Assembly (NCBI GenBank): GCA_046330935.1
Contig: JAXLRU010000006.1
Coordinates: forward strand, 310,001-374,000
Direction: 5' to 3'
DNA from: JAXLRU01 sp046330935
GTDB taxonomy: Bacteria > Actinomycetota > Actinomycetes > Actinomycetales > Kineosporiaceae
DNA length: 64,000 nucleotides
Each line of letters starts with the position of its first letter. Positions within the stretch are counted from its first letter, which is position 1. The notes below the pieces were generated by a model. That model did not search any database, had not been told where the DNA came from, and saw nothing but the letters and a program-made list of their open reading frames with translations. The position numbers were made by a program, and so were the translations under genes. Shown piece by piece: positions 15,020 through 22,905 of the stretch.

Positions 15020-18000
15020 TCAGCCGAGCGCGCTCGCGATCGCCTGCCGCACCCGCTTCTCCGAGATCGGGTAGGCGGTGCGCAGCGTCTGCGCGAACAG
15101 GCTGACCCGCAGCTCCTCCAGCATCCAGCGGATCTCGCGGACGTCGGCGTCGCGGCGCCGGCCGGGGGGCGCGGCGTCGAGGGCCGCGTCGTAGTCGGCG
15201 CGCAGGCGCTGCACCTGCCCGAGCAGGTCACGGTCGCGGACGGCGCGCTCGGGCAGCTTCTCCAGCCGCACCTGGGCGGCCTTGAGGTAGCGGACGACGT
15301 CGGGCAGCTTCGCCAGGCCCGTCGCCGTCACGAACCCGGGGTAGACCAGCGCCCCCACCTGCTGCTTCACGTCGGCGACGGAGGCGAGCAGCGGCAAGCT
15401 CGTGACGCCGTTGAGCTGGCGGTTGACGGTGACGAACGCCGAAAGGACGGCGGAGGTGCCCTTGAGCGCCTCGGTCACCGCGTCGTGCAGGTCGGCGCGG
15501 ACGGCCTCGCGCAGCGCGGCGAACCAGGCGGCGTCCCAGCGCGCCGTGGCCACCGCCCCGTGCCGGGCGACGAGGTCGTCGACCGCGGCGTCGATGGCGT
15601 CGGCGAACACGGCCTGCGCCGTCGGGTGCGGGGCCGCACCCAGCCCCAGCTTCACCGGTCCGGGCAGCCCCGCCACCACCGACCGCACCGGCGAGGGCAG
15701 GGTCGAGACGAGCAGGCGGCGCACCCCGAGCGGCATCGCGCGGCGCTGCTCCTCGGCCGTGGCCAGCACCCGTAGAGCCACGTGGTCGCCCTCGTCGACG
15801 AGCGCCGGGTAGCCCTTCACGCCGTCGCCGAGCTCGCGCGGCAGCTCGGGCAGGTCGGCGGCGGTCCAGTCGTCGAGACGGTCGCGCTCGATCGCCGGCC
15901 GCGCCCTCGTCGGGGCCGCCGCCCCCAGGCGCGCCACGATCGCCGTCCGCGCTTTCGGTGCCAGCTGGCGGCGCAGCACCTCCAGGTCGCGGCCTTTGCC
16001 CGCGATCCGGGGGCCCTTGCCGCGCGCCCCGGCGTCGGTGATCACGAACACCGGCCGCAGGTGCTCGGGGATCCTCTCGGCGTCGAAATCGGCCAGGGCC
16101 AGGACGGGCCCGCCCATCGCCGTCAGCTCGCGGCGCACCGCCTCGGTGATCGACTCCCGCTCCGGCAGGGTCGGGTCGGCTGCGAGCTGCTCCGCCAGGC
16201 GCGAGGCCACCCGCGCCGCGTGGTCGGGCGCGGGCACGAAGCTGCGCCGCAGCACCTTCGGCAGGCTGCGGATCAACGCCGTCACGACCTCCTCGCGCAG
16301 CCCCGGCACCTGCCAGCCGAACGGCGTCCCCGAGATGCGCGGCAGCAGCGCCAGGGGCACGTGCACGCTCACGCCGTCGTCGGGCTGCCCCGGCTCGAAG
16401 AGGTACGTGACCTGCAGTTCGTGCCCGTCGACCGTCCAGGTGTCGGGGAACAGGTCGGCCTGGGGGACGCCGGTGTCACCGGCGAGCAGCTGCTCGCGGG
16501 TCAGCGTCAGCAGGTCGGGGGTGTCGTGGCGAGCCTTCTTCCACCACGCGTCGAAGTGCCGGCCCGAGACGACGTCGGCGGGCACCCGGGCGTCGTAGAA
16601 CGCGAACAGCGTCTCGTCGTCGACCAGCAGGTCGCGGCGGCGGGCGCGGTCCTCCAGCTCCTGGACCTCCGCGATCAGGGCGCGGTTGTCGCGGAAGAAG
16701 TGGTGCCGCGTGTCCCACTCGCCCTCGACCAGCGCGTGGCGCAGGAACAGCTCCCGCGACAGCGGCGCGTCGACCGACCCGTAGGTCACCGACCGCGCCG
16801 CGACGATCGGGATCCCGTACAGCGTCACGCGCTCGGTGGCGAGGACGGCGGCGCGGCGGCGGTCCCAGCGCGGCTCGGAGTAGGTGCGCTGCACGAGGTG
16901 GCCCGCGACCGGCTCGATCCAGTCGGGGTCGATCCGGGCGACGGTCCGGGCGAACAGGCGCGAGGTCTCGACGAGCTCGGCGGCCATCACCCACCGCGGC
17001 GCGCCCTGCCGGGCCGCCTGCTCGCCGTCCGCGTCGTCGTCACGCCCCGCCTGGCCCGGGCGCAGCAGCGCCGACCCGGGAGCGATCTGGAACCGCGCGC
17101 CCCGGGCGCCGATGTAGTCGGGACGCCGATCGGCCCGCGAGCGCCGCCCGCCCGGCTGCCCGCTGCCCTGCCCGGAGCCCGCGATCTCGACGTCGCGCAT
17201 CCCGACGTGGGAGAGCAGGCCCGCGAGCAGGCTGACGGCGATCCGGTCGCGGACGCCGCCGTCGAGGTCCAGCGGCTCGTTCCAGGTGACGTCCTGCTGC
17301 TTGAGCACCTGCCGCAGCTGCGAGACGAGGTCCTGCCACTCGCGCACGCGCAGGTAGTTGAGGTACTCGGTGCGGCACAGCTTGCGGAACTGGTTGGACG
17401 AGCGGGCCTCCTGCTCCTCGCGCAGGTAGCGCCACAGCCGCAGGAACGACAGGAAGTCCGAGTCGCCGTCGGCGAACCGCGCGTGCAGGGCGTCGGCCTT
17501 CTCGCGGTCGTCGGCGGGCCGCTCGCGGGGATCCTGGATGGACAGGGCCGCGGCGATGACGGCGACCTCGCGCACGCAGCCGTTCTTCTCGGCCTCCAGC
17601 AGCATCCGGGCCAGGCGCGGGTCGATCGGGATCTGCGCGAGGCGCCGGCCGAGGGGGGTCAGCCGCGGCAGGCCCTCACCAGAGGTGTCGAGCGCGCCCA
17701 GCTCCTCCAGCAGGCCGACGCCGTCGCGGACGCTGCGCTTGTCGGGCGGCTCGACGAACGGGAACGCCTCGACGTCGCCCAGCCCGAGGGCGGCCATCTG
17801 CAGGATGACGCTGGCGAGGTTGGTGCGCAGGATCTCGGGGTCGGTGAACGCGGGGCGCGACTCGAAGTCCGACGGCGAGTACAGCCGGATGCAGATGCCC
17901 TCGGCGACGCGCCCGCAGCGACCCGCGCGCTGGTTCGCCGAGGCCTGGCTGACCGGCTCGATCGGGAGCCGCTGCACCTTCGTGCGGTGGGAGTACCGGC

Positions 18001-19501
18001 TGATCCGGGCCGTGCCGGGGTCGACGACGTAGCGGATGCCCGGCACGGTGAGGCTGGTCTCGGCCACGTTCGTGGCGAGCACGATCCGCCGGCCCGGGTG
18101 CTGGGCGAAGACGCGGTGCTGCTCGGCGGCGCTCAACCGCGCGTAGAGGGGCACCACCTCGACCGGCTGCGGGCCGGGCAGGTCGATCCCCGCCAGCGCG
18201 TCGGCGGCGTCGCGGATCTCCCGCTCGCCCGAGCAGAACACGAGGATGTCGCCGGGGCCCTCGAGGCTGAGCTCCTCGACCGCCTCGACGATGCCGCTGA
18301 CCTGGTCCTTCGGCTCCTGCTCGGCGCTGCGGGCCTGCGCTGCCCCCTGGGGCCGGTTGGTGATCCCCCGGGCTGCGCGGGCGCGGTCGGCGGCGCGTTC
18401 CTGGCGGCCCGCGCGCCCCGGCGTCCGCGCGTCGGACGGCTGCTCGTCGTCCGCGTCGTCCGCCTCGTCGTCGAGCCCGTCCAGCTCGTCGTCCTCGACC
18501 GTGGACAGGTCGTCGACGAGCGGCCGGTAGCGCACCTCCACCGGGTACGTGCGGCCCGAGACCTCGATGATCGGGGCGTCGTCGAAGTGGGCGCTGAACC
18601 GCTGCGGGTCGATGGTGGCCGAGGTGATGACGAGCGTGAGATCGGGACGGCGCGGCAGGAGCTGCTTGAGGTAGCCGAGCAGGAAGTCGATGTTGAGGCT
18701 GCGCTCGTGCGCCTCGTCGATGATCACCGTGTCGTAGCGGGTGAGCAGCGGGTCGCTGCCGATCTCCGCCAGCAGCACGCCGTCGGTCATCAGCCGGACG
18801 AGCGTGTCGCGGCTGGACTGGTCGTGGAAGCGCACCGTGTAGCCGACGGCCGTGCCCAGCTCGGTGCCGAGCTCCTCGGCGATCCGCTCGGCCACGCTGC
18901 GCGCGGCGATCCTGCGCGGCTGGGTGTGCGCGATCGCGCCGCGGACCCCGCGCCCCGCCTCCAGGCACACCTTGGGCAGCTGCGTGGTCTTGCCCGAGCC
19001 CGTCTCGCCCGCGACGATCACGACCTGGTTCGCGCGGATCGCCTCGAGCAGGTCATCGCGCCGGGCGCTGACGGGCAGGTCGGGCGGGTAGGTGACGCGC
19101 GGGAGCGAGCCGGCGCGCGCCGTCAGCCGCTGCCGTGCCTGGTCGAGGGAGTCGGCGAGCCGGGCGGCGTCGGCCCCGGCGCGCTGCGGATCGGCCTGCC
19201 GGAGCAGGTGCTGGACGCGACGACGCAGGCGGGCCTCGTCGGCGATCGTCACCTCGTGCGCGGCCAGTGCCGCCTCGACGTCCCCGACCACCGCGACGAC
19301 GTCGGCCGCCGGTGCGGGCCGCGTACGCGGTGAGGAGTGCTGGACGCCCCGCGCGGCGCCGTCGCGACCCCCGGCACCGTCGCGCCCCCCGCCGCCGGAT
19401 CGGCGTCCTCCGCCACCCGATCGCCGGCCACGGCGCGGGCCGCGCTCACCGACGGGGGTGGACGGGCCGCCCGTGGTCGGGTCCGGGGTCTGCGCGTCCA
19501 T
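15020..19501 (-). CDS. hrpA: ATP-dependent RNA helicase HrpA
   Basis: 1493-residue DEAH-box helicase. Walker A GETGSGKTTQLP near residue 167, DEAH near 263, SAT near 294, helicase C domain, HA2 and OB regions, and the long C-terminal DUF3418 region seen only in HrpA. An acidic Asp-rich insert lies near 340-355. The N-terminus is a Gly/Arg-rich low-complexity tail. HrpA unwinds mRNA and rescues stalled ribosomes in other bacteria. ATG 19501 follows a TATCCT box at 9 nt. Length is somewhat longer than the usual 1300, because of the tail and insert. A decayed piece of its 3' end is found at 13421-13565. Confidence 0.95.
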   Translation of the reverse strand: MDAQTPDPTTGGPSTPVGERGPRRGRRSGGGGRRSGGGGRDGAGGRDGAARGVQHSSPRTRPAPAADVVAVVGDVEAALAAHEVTIADEARLRRRVQHLLRQADPQRAGADAARLADSLDQARQRLTARAGSLPRVTYPPDLPVSARRDDLLEAIRANQVVIVAGETGSGKTTQLPKVCLEAGRGVRGAIAHTQPRRIAARSVAERIAEELGTELGTAVGYTVRFHDQSSRDTLVRLMTDGVLLAEIGSDPLLTRYDTVIIDEAHERSLNIDFLLGYLKQLLPRRPDLTLVITSATIDPQRFSAHFDDAPIIEVSGRTYPVEVRYRPLVDDLSTVEDDELDGLDDEADDADDEQPSDARTPGRAGRQERAADRARAARGITNRPQGAAQARSAEQEPKDQVSGIVEAVEELSLEGPGDILVFCSGEREIRDAADALAGIDLPGPQPVEVVPLYARLSAAEQHRVFAQHPGRRIVLATNVAETSLTVPGIRYVVDPGTARISRYSHRTKVQRLPIEPVSQASANQRAGRCGRVAEGICIRLYSPSDFESRPAFTDPEILRTNLASVILQMAALGLGDVEAFPFVEPPDKRSVRDGVGLLEELGALDTSGEGLPRLTPLGRRLAQIPIDPRLARMLLEAEKNGCVREVAVIAAALSIQDPRERPADDREKADALHARFADGDSDFLSFLRLWRYLREEQEARSSNQFRKLCRTEYLNYLRVREWQDLVSQLRQVLKQQDVTWNEPLDLDGGVRDRIAVSLLAGLLSHVGMRDVEIAGSGQGSGQPGGRRSRADRRPDYIGARGARFQIAPGSALLRPGQAGRDDDADGEQAARQGAPRWVMAAELVETSRLFARTVARIDPDWIEPVAGHLVQRTYSEPRWDRRRAAVLATERVTLYGIPIVAARSVTYGSVDAPLSRELFLRHALVEGEWDTRHHFFRDNRALIAEVQELEDRARRRDLLVDDETLFAFYDARVPADVVSGRHFDAWWKKARHDTPDLLTLTREQLLAGDTGVPQADLFPDTWTVDGHELQVTYLFEPGQPDDGVSVHVPLALLPRISGTPFGWQVPGLREEVVTALIRSLPKVLRRSFVPAPDHAARVASRLAEQLAADPTLPERESITEAVRRELTAMGGPVLALADFDAERIPEHLRPVFVITDAGARGKGPRIAGKGRDLEVLRRQLAPKARTAIVARLGAAAPTRARPAIERDRLDDWTAADLPELPRELGDGVKGYPALVDEGDHVALRVLATAEEQRRAMPLGVRRLLVSTLPSPVRSVVAGLPGPVKLGLGAAPHPTAQAVFADAIDAAVDDLVARHGAVATARWDAAWFAALREAVRADLHDAVTEALKGTSAVLSAFVTVNRQLNGVTSLPLLASVADVKQQVGALVYPGFVTATGLAKLPDVVRYLKAAQVRLEKLPERAVRDRDLLGQVQRLRADYDAALDAAPPGRRRDADVREIRWMLEELRVSLFAQTLRTAYPISEKRVRQAIASALG

Positions 19502-19619
19502 GTCCGGCCCAGGATAGGCAGACCCGGCGCCGCGGACCGAACGAGTAAACCCGTGGACCGGGACGGCGCCCCGTGGCTACCGTGCGAGCGACCGGACCGG
19601 ACGCGAGGAGGTGGTACCC

Positions 19620-19673
19620 GTGCACGCAGGATCGACGTGGGTGCTCCCCTGTGGCGTCACGGTCGGGCGATAG
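19620..19673 (+). CDS. Possible 17-residue leader peptide
   Basis: GTG at 19620 has a near-ideal ribosome binding site (GAGGAGGT, 19605-19612) and encodes VHAGSTWVLPCGVTVGR before TAG. It ends 47 nt before the hydrolase gene. The strong site and short length suggest a regulatory leader or small protein, but nothing confirms translation. Confidence 0.3.
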   Translation: MHAGSTWVLPCGVTVGR

Positions 19674-19720
19674 GTCGTCCGGGAGCGCCGTTTCCGAGCC
19701 TCCCGAAAGGCACGACCCCC

Positions 19721-20449
19721 ATGGACGTCACCGCTTCCCACCGTCACGACGACGGCGTCCTCGAGCGCAGCTTCGCGCTCGGGGAGATCCCCGGCACGCT
19801 GTGGACCCCCGCCGAGGCGGGCCCCGCGCCGCTCGTCCTCCTGTCCCATAACAACGGCCTGCCCCGCACGGACGCGCGTCTCGTGGCGCGCGCCCGCTTC
19901 CACGCCGCCCGGTACGGCTTCGCCGTGGTGACGATCGACGCCCCCGAGTGCGGCGACCGCCCCCGCAGCCCTGACACGGACCGGGTCCGGGCCGAGCTGA
20001 TGCGCGCCCGCCAGGCCGGGGAGCCGCTCGAGGACCACCTCGAGGCGCTCGTGGCCCCGCTCGTCGCCGGTGCCGTGCCCGACTGGAGGGCGACGCTCGA
20101 CGCCGTCCTCGACCTGCCCGGCATCGGGCCCGCCGTCGGCTACACGGGCTGGGCCGCGCTCGGCCTCGCCCTCGCGCTCGCCGAACCGCGGGTCGCCGCG
20201 ATCGGGCTGTTCCTCGGCGGCTACGTGCCCGCCGGGCTGCGCGCGCGGGCGTCCGAGGTCGGCGTCCCCGCCCTGTTCCTGCTGCAGTGGGACGACGAGG
20301 GCAACCCTCGCGAGCGCGCGCTGGACCTGTTCGACGCCCTCGGCAGCCGCGAGAAGACGCTGCACGCGAACCCGGGCGGCCACCTCGGCACGCCGGCGTT
20401 CGAACTGGACGACAGCTGCCGCTTCCTCGCCCGCCACCTGCGGGGGTGA
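19721..20449 (+). CDS. Dienelactone hydrolase-like alpha/beta hydrolase
   Basis: 242 residues of the alpha/beta hydrolase fold. APLVLLSHNNGLPRTD near residue 28 holds the oxyanion strand, and GYTGWAALGLALALAEP near 139 is where the nucleophile elbow should be; the usual GxSxG is not clear (GYTGWA), so the nucleophile may be replaced. PALFLLQWDDEGN supplies the acid and NPGGHLGTPAF the His region. ATG 19721 is preceded by GAAAGG at 10 nt. Substrate unknown; without the Ser nucleophile it could be inactive or a different hydrolase subtype. It is followed by a 13-bp hairpin. Confidence 0.7.
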   Translation: MDVTASHRHDDGVLERSFALGEIPGTLWTPAEAGPAPLVLLSHNNGLPRTDARLVARARFHAARYGFAVVTIDAPECGDRPRSPDTDRVRAELMRARQAGEPLEDHLEALVAPLVAGAVPDWRATLDAVLDLPGIGPAVGYTGWAALGLALALAEPRVAAIGLFLGGYVPAGLRARASEVGVPALFLLQWDDEGNPRERALDLFDALGSREKTLHANPGGHLGTPAFELDDSCRFLARHLRG

Positions 20450-20467
20450 TGTCGGATCTTTCACACT

Positions 20468-20498
20468 GGTCCCCGCGGACCCTGCGTCCGCGGGGACC
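20468..20498 (+). terminator. Hairpin terminator after the hydrolase gene
   Basis: 13-bp perfect stem (20468-20480 with 20486-20498) and 5-nt loop CCTGC. It lies 19 nt after the hydrolase stop and 18 nt before the efflux gene GTG, with no T-run. Confidence 0.55.
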
Positions 20499-20516
20499 GG
20501 CTGCGATGCTGATCGG

Positions 20517-21467
20517 GTGACAGACACGCACAGCCCGCCCGTGCTGCCGGCCGCCGCGCCGTCGCTGGTGCGCTTCGCGTGGCTGTCGATCGCCGCCGCC
20601 GTCGCGACGATCGCGTTGAAGTCGGGCGCCTACCTGCTCACCGGCTCGGTGGGGCTGCTCTCGGACGCCGCGGAGTCGCTGGTCAACCTCGTCGCCGCCC
20701 TCGTGGCGCTGGCCGCGTTGATCGTGGCGCGGCGCCCCGCCGACGCCGACCACCACTACGGCCACGGCAAGGCCGAGTACTTCAGCGCCGGCATCGAAGG
20801 CGTGATGATCTTCGTGGCCGCCGCGGTGATCCTGTACACGAGCGTCGATCGCTTCCTGCACCCCGCGCCGCTGGAGAACCTGGGCGTCGGGCTGCTCGTG
20901 TCCACGGTCGCCGCGGTGCTCAACGGCGCCGTCGGCGGCGCGCTTCTGCGGGCCGGGCGGGCCCACCGGTCGGCGACGCTGGTCGCCGACGGCAAGCACC
21001 TGCTGACCGACGTGTGGACCTCGATCGGCGTCATCGTCGGCGTCCTGCTCGTCGGCCTCACCGGCTGGGAGCGGCTCGACCCGGTCGTCGCGGCCGCCGT
21101 CGGCCTCAACATCCTCGTCACCGGCTGGCGCCTCGTGGCCCAGTCCGGGCGCTCCCTGCTGGACGCCGCCCTGCCGCACGAGGACCTCGACGTCGTCCGG
21201 CGCGTCCTCGACGGGTTCCGCTCCCCCTACGTCGACTTCCACGGCCTGCAGACCCGCGAGGCCGGGCGGTACCGGTTCGTCGCCGTGCACGTGCTCGTCC
21301 CCGGGGAGTGGACGGTGCAGCAGGGACACGACGTCGTCGAGAAGGTCGAGCAGGCGATCCGGGCCGCGCTGCCCGACACCACCGTGCAGACCCACCTCGA
21401 ACCTCGCGAGGACGAGCGCGCCTACGGCGACCATGCCTGGGACGGCAGCCGCGATGGCCTCGGCTAG
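20517..21467 (+). CDS. Cation diffusion facilitator (CDF) metal efflux protein
   Basis: 316-residue inner-membrane antiporter that exports divalent metals such as Zn, Fe or Mn against protons. Six hydrophobic helices; the metal site residues appear as LLSDAAESLVN (helix 2, HxxxD-type replaced by D-x-x-E) and HLLTDVWTS (helix 5, HxxxD). HHYGHGKAEYFSA is the typical inter-helix signature. A C-terminal ferredoxin-like metal-binding domain starts near residue 215 (HVLVPGEWTVQQGHDVVEKVE). Asp in place of His in helix 2 hints at Fe/Mn rather than Zn. GTG 20517 is preceded by GATGCT at 6 nt, a weak leaderless pattern. Confidence 0.93.
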   Translation: MTDTHSPPVLPAAAPSLVRFAWLSIAAAVATIALKSGAYLLTGSVGLLSDAAESLVNLVAALVALAALIVARRPADADHHYGHGKAEYFSAGIEGVMIFVAAAVILYTSVDRFLHPAPLENLGVGLLVSTVAAVLNGAVGGALLRAGRAHRSATLVADGKHLLTDVWTSIGVIVGVLLVGLTGWERLDPVVAAAVGLNILVTGWRLVAQSGRSLLDAALPHEDLDVVRRVLDGFRSPYVDFHGLQTREAGRYRFVAVHVLVPGEWTVQQGHDVVEKVEQAIRAALPDTTVQTHLEPREDERAYGDHAWDGSRDGLG

Positions 21468-21912
21468 TCCGCCCGAGCCGCCGTTCGTCCAGGGGGAGTC
21501 GGTGTACGTGGCGCACCCGCCGCGAGCCCTGACCCCGGCAGAGCGGGCCGTCGTCGAGCATCTCGCGCGCGCCCTGCCCGCCGGGGCGCTGGAGCAGGTC
21601 ACCCAGCTCGGAGTGATCGGCACCTGCCGCTGTCCGTGCGGGTCGTTGCAGCTGGACCCCGGGGCCGCCGCGCCGGTGAGTGACGTGGCGATCGCCGCCG
21701 TCGGTGGAGCGAATCCCGACGCCCTGACCGCGTCCGCGCGGATCAGGCGGCGCGGGGGGAACCCGTTCCGCGCGGGCATCAGGCGCCGCGGGGGGATCGC
21801 GGCGCTGCACCTGGTGCTGGGGCGGCTGCTGGAGCTCGAGCTGTACGCCGGCGACGGCGTGCCGGTGGGCGTGCCCGACACCCGCTCGCTCGGCGCCGTC
21901 GACGTGTCCTGA
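21454..21912 (+). CDS. Hypothetical protein with CxCxC cluster
   Basis: 152 residues, unknown function. Residues 40-60 hold VIGTCRCPCGSLQL, a short Cys cluster able to bind metal. The middle is basic (IRRRGGNPFRAGIRRRGG), a local repeat; the C-terminus is hydrophobic then acidic. It overlaps the efflux gene by 14 nt; an in-frame ATG at 21433 would overlap by 35. The coupling suggests co-expression with the metal transporter, and a metal-related role is possible but unproven. Confidence 0.55.
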   Translation: MASASPPEPPFVQGESVYVAHPPRALTPAERAVVEHLARALPAGALEQVTQLGVIGTCRCPCGSLQLDPGAAAPVSDVAIAAVGGANPDALTASARIRRRGGNPFRAGIRRRGGIAALHLVLGRLLELELYAGDGVPVGVPDTRSLGAVDVS

Positions 21913-21924
21913 GGTGGTTGCGGC

Positions 21925-22461
21925 TCAGCCGCCCGGGCAGTCCCCGCTCCCGCTGTAGCAGGGTTCGTAGAACCGCTGCGGTGTCGGGCTCGGCGCGGGT
22001 TCGGGGGTGTCCCAGCGGCCGGCGGGGACGGCGAACACCGACGCCGCAAGGGCGATCACGGCGAGAGCCCCCAGCGCCGCGGCGATCGCAGCGGTGCGAC
22101 GGCGGACGACGGCTGCGACCAGCGCCACGCCTCCCGCGACCAGGGAGAGCGTCAGCGCGGCCTCGTAGGTGCCGATCTCCTGCGGCGTCGGCGGACGGGG
22201 GTCGCCCATCAGCCGGAAGGACGCCGCGAACCGCGCGTAGGCCATGCCCAGCACCCCGAACCCCGCCAGCACGCAGCCGAGCGAGACGACGACCAGTGCT
22301 ACGGCGTCGACGTACAGGCGCCGCGGCATGACCGTGTCGGCCGGCAGGCGGACGGCGTCCGGCGCGGGCCCCGTCACCCTCGCGCTCTCGCCCCCGCGGC
22401 CCGGCGCCGCGCGCATGGCCTGCGGGTCACGGGGCGTGAGCTCGGGTGAGGAGAAGACCAT
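21925..22461 (-). CDS. Hypothetical membrane protein
   Basis: About 178 residues with three hydrophobic segments (VDAVALVVVSLGCVLAGFGV; LTLSLVAGGVALVAAVV; AAALGALAVIALAASVF) and a Pro-rich tail ending CYSGSGDCPGG. Starts at 22461, 22416 and 22329 are all in frame and none has a clear ribosome binding site; 22329 would give 134 residues beginning just before the first helix. Convergent with the preceding gene, 12 nt apart. No family recognised. Confidence 0.55.
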   Translation of the reverse strand: MVFSSPELTPRDPQAMRAAPGRGGESARVTGPAPDAVRLPADTVMPRRLYVDAVALVVVSLGCVLAGFGVLGMAYARFAASFRLMGDPRPPTPQEIGTYEAALTLSLVAGGVALVAAVVRRRTAAIAAALGALAVIALAASVFAVPAGRWDTPEPAPSPTPQRFYEPCYSGSGDCPGG

Positions 22462-22520
22462 GTGGCAACCGTGACCGACGGCCACCCCGCGTGCCAGGGC
22501 AGGCCTACTCATGCGGCGCG

Positions 22521-22785
22521 GATGCCCCCCGGACCGTTGACGGCGCCATGAGCCGCAGACCGTCCCGCAGCCCCCGGCCCGGCCCGCCGCAGATGCTCCG
22601 CGGACCGTTGACGGCGCCATGAGCCGCAGACCGTCCCGCAGCCCCCGGCCCGGCCCGCCACAGATGCTCCGCGGACCGTTGACGGCGCTATGTGCCGCAG
22701 ACCGTCCCGCAGCGCCCGGCCCGGCCCGCCGCAGATGGTCCACGGACGGTTGACGGCGCTATCTGCCGCAGACCGTCCCGCAGCC
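22521..22785. repeat. 71-bp tandem repeat, 3.7 copies
   Basis: Units begin with GATG at 22521, 22592, 22663 and 22734, an exact 71-bp period. Each contains GGACCGTTGACGGCGC, then GCCGCAGACCGTCCCGCAG and CCCGGCCCGGCCCGCC. Copies differ by only a few bases, mostly in copies 1 and 4. GCAGATGCTC at the unit junctions also occurs, inverted, at 14366-14483. It occupies most of the space between the membrane protein and the DUF2637 gene. Confidence 0.9.
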
Positions 22786-22819
22786 CTTACGCGACACGCC
22801 CTCGGGGCGAGTGGTGCGA

Positions 22820-22835
22820 TCGAACACCTGTTCGA
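22820..22835. promoter_or_regulatory. LexA (SOS) box
   Basis: TCGAACACCTGTTCGA is a perfect palindrome matching the actinobacterial and Bacillus-type SOS box CGAAC-N4-GTTCG. A TACTGT -10 candidate (22838-22843) follows directly, so LexA would block the promoter of the DUF2637 gene, with transcription starting near 22850. Confidence 0.7.
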
Positions 22836-22905
22836 CATACTGTCCCCGCGTCACCGAACCACGCCGAACTTCCCCGTCGGCGTCCGGCTCGCGAAAGGCC
22901 GTCGC

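Noticed and set aside
15782..19333. 1183-codon open frame on the plus strand across hrpA
   Set aside because: Exact antisense shadow of hrpA; composition of Arg/Gly/Val/Asp typical of reverse frames in GC-rich genes and no domain.
22521..22785. CRISPR array
   Set aside because: Repeat units are contiguous 71-bp copies with no unique spacers, and no cas genes are present.
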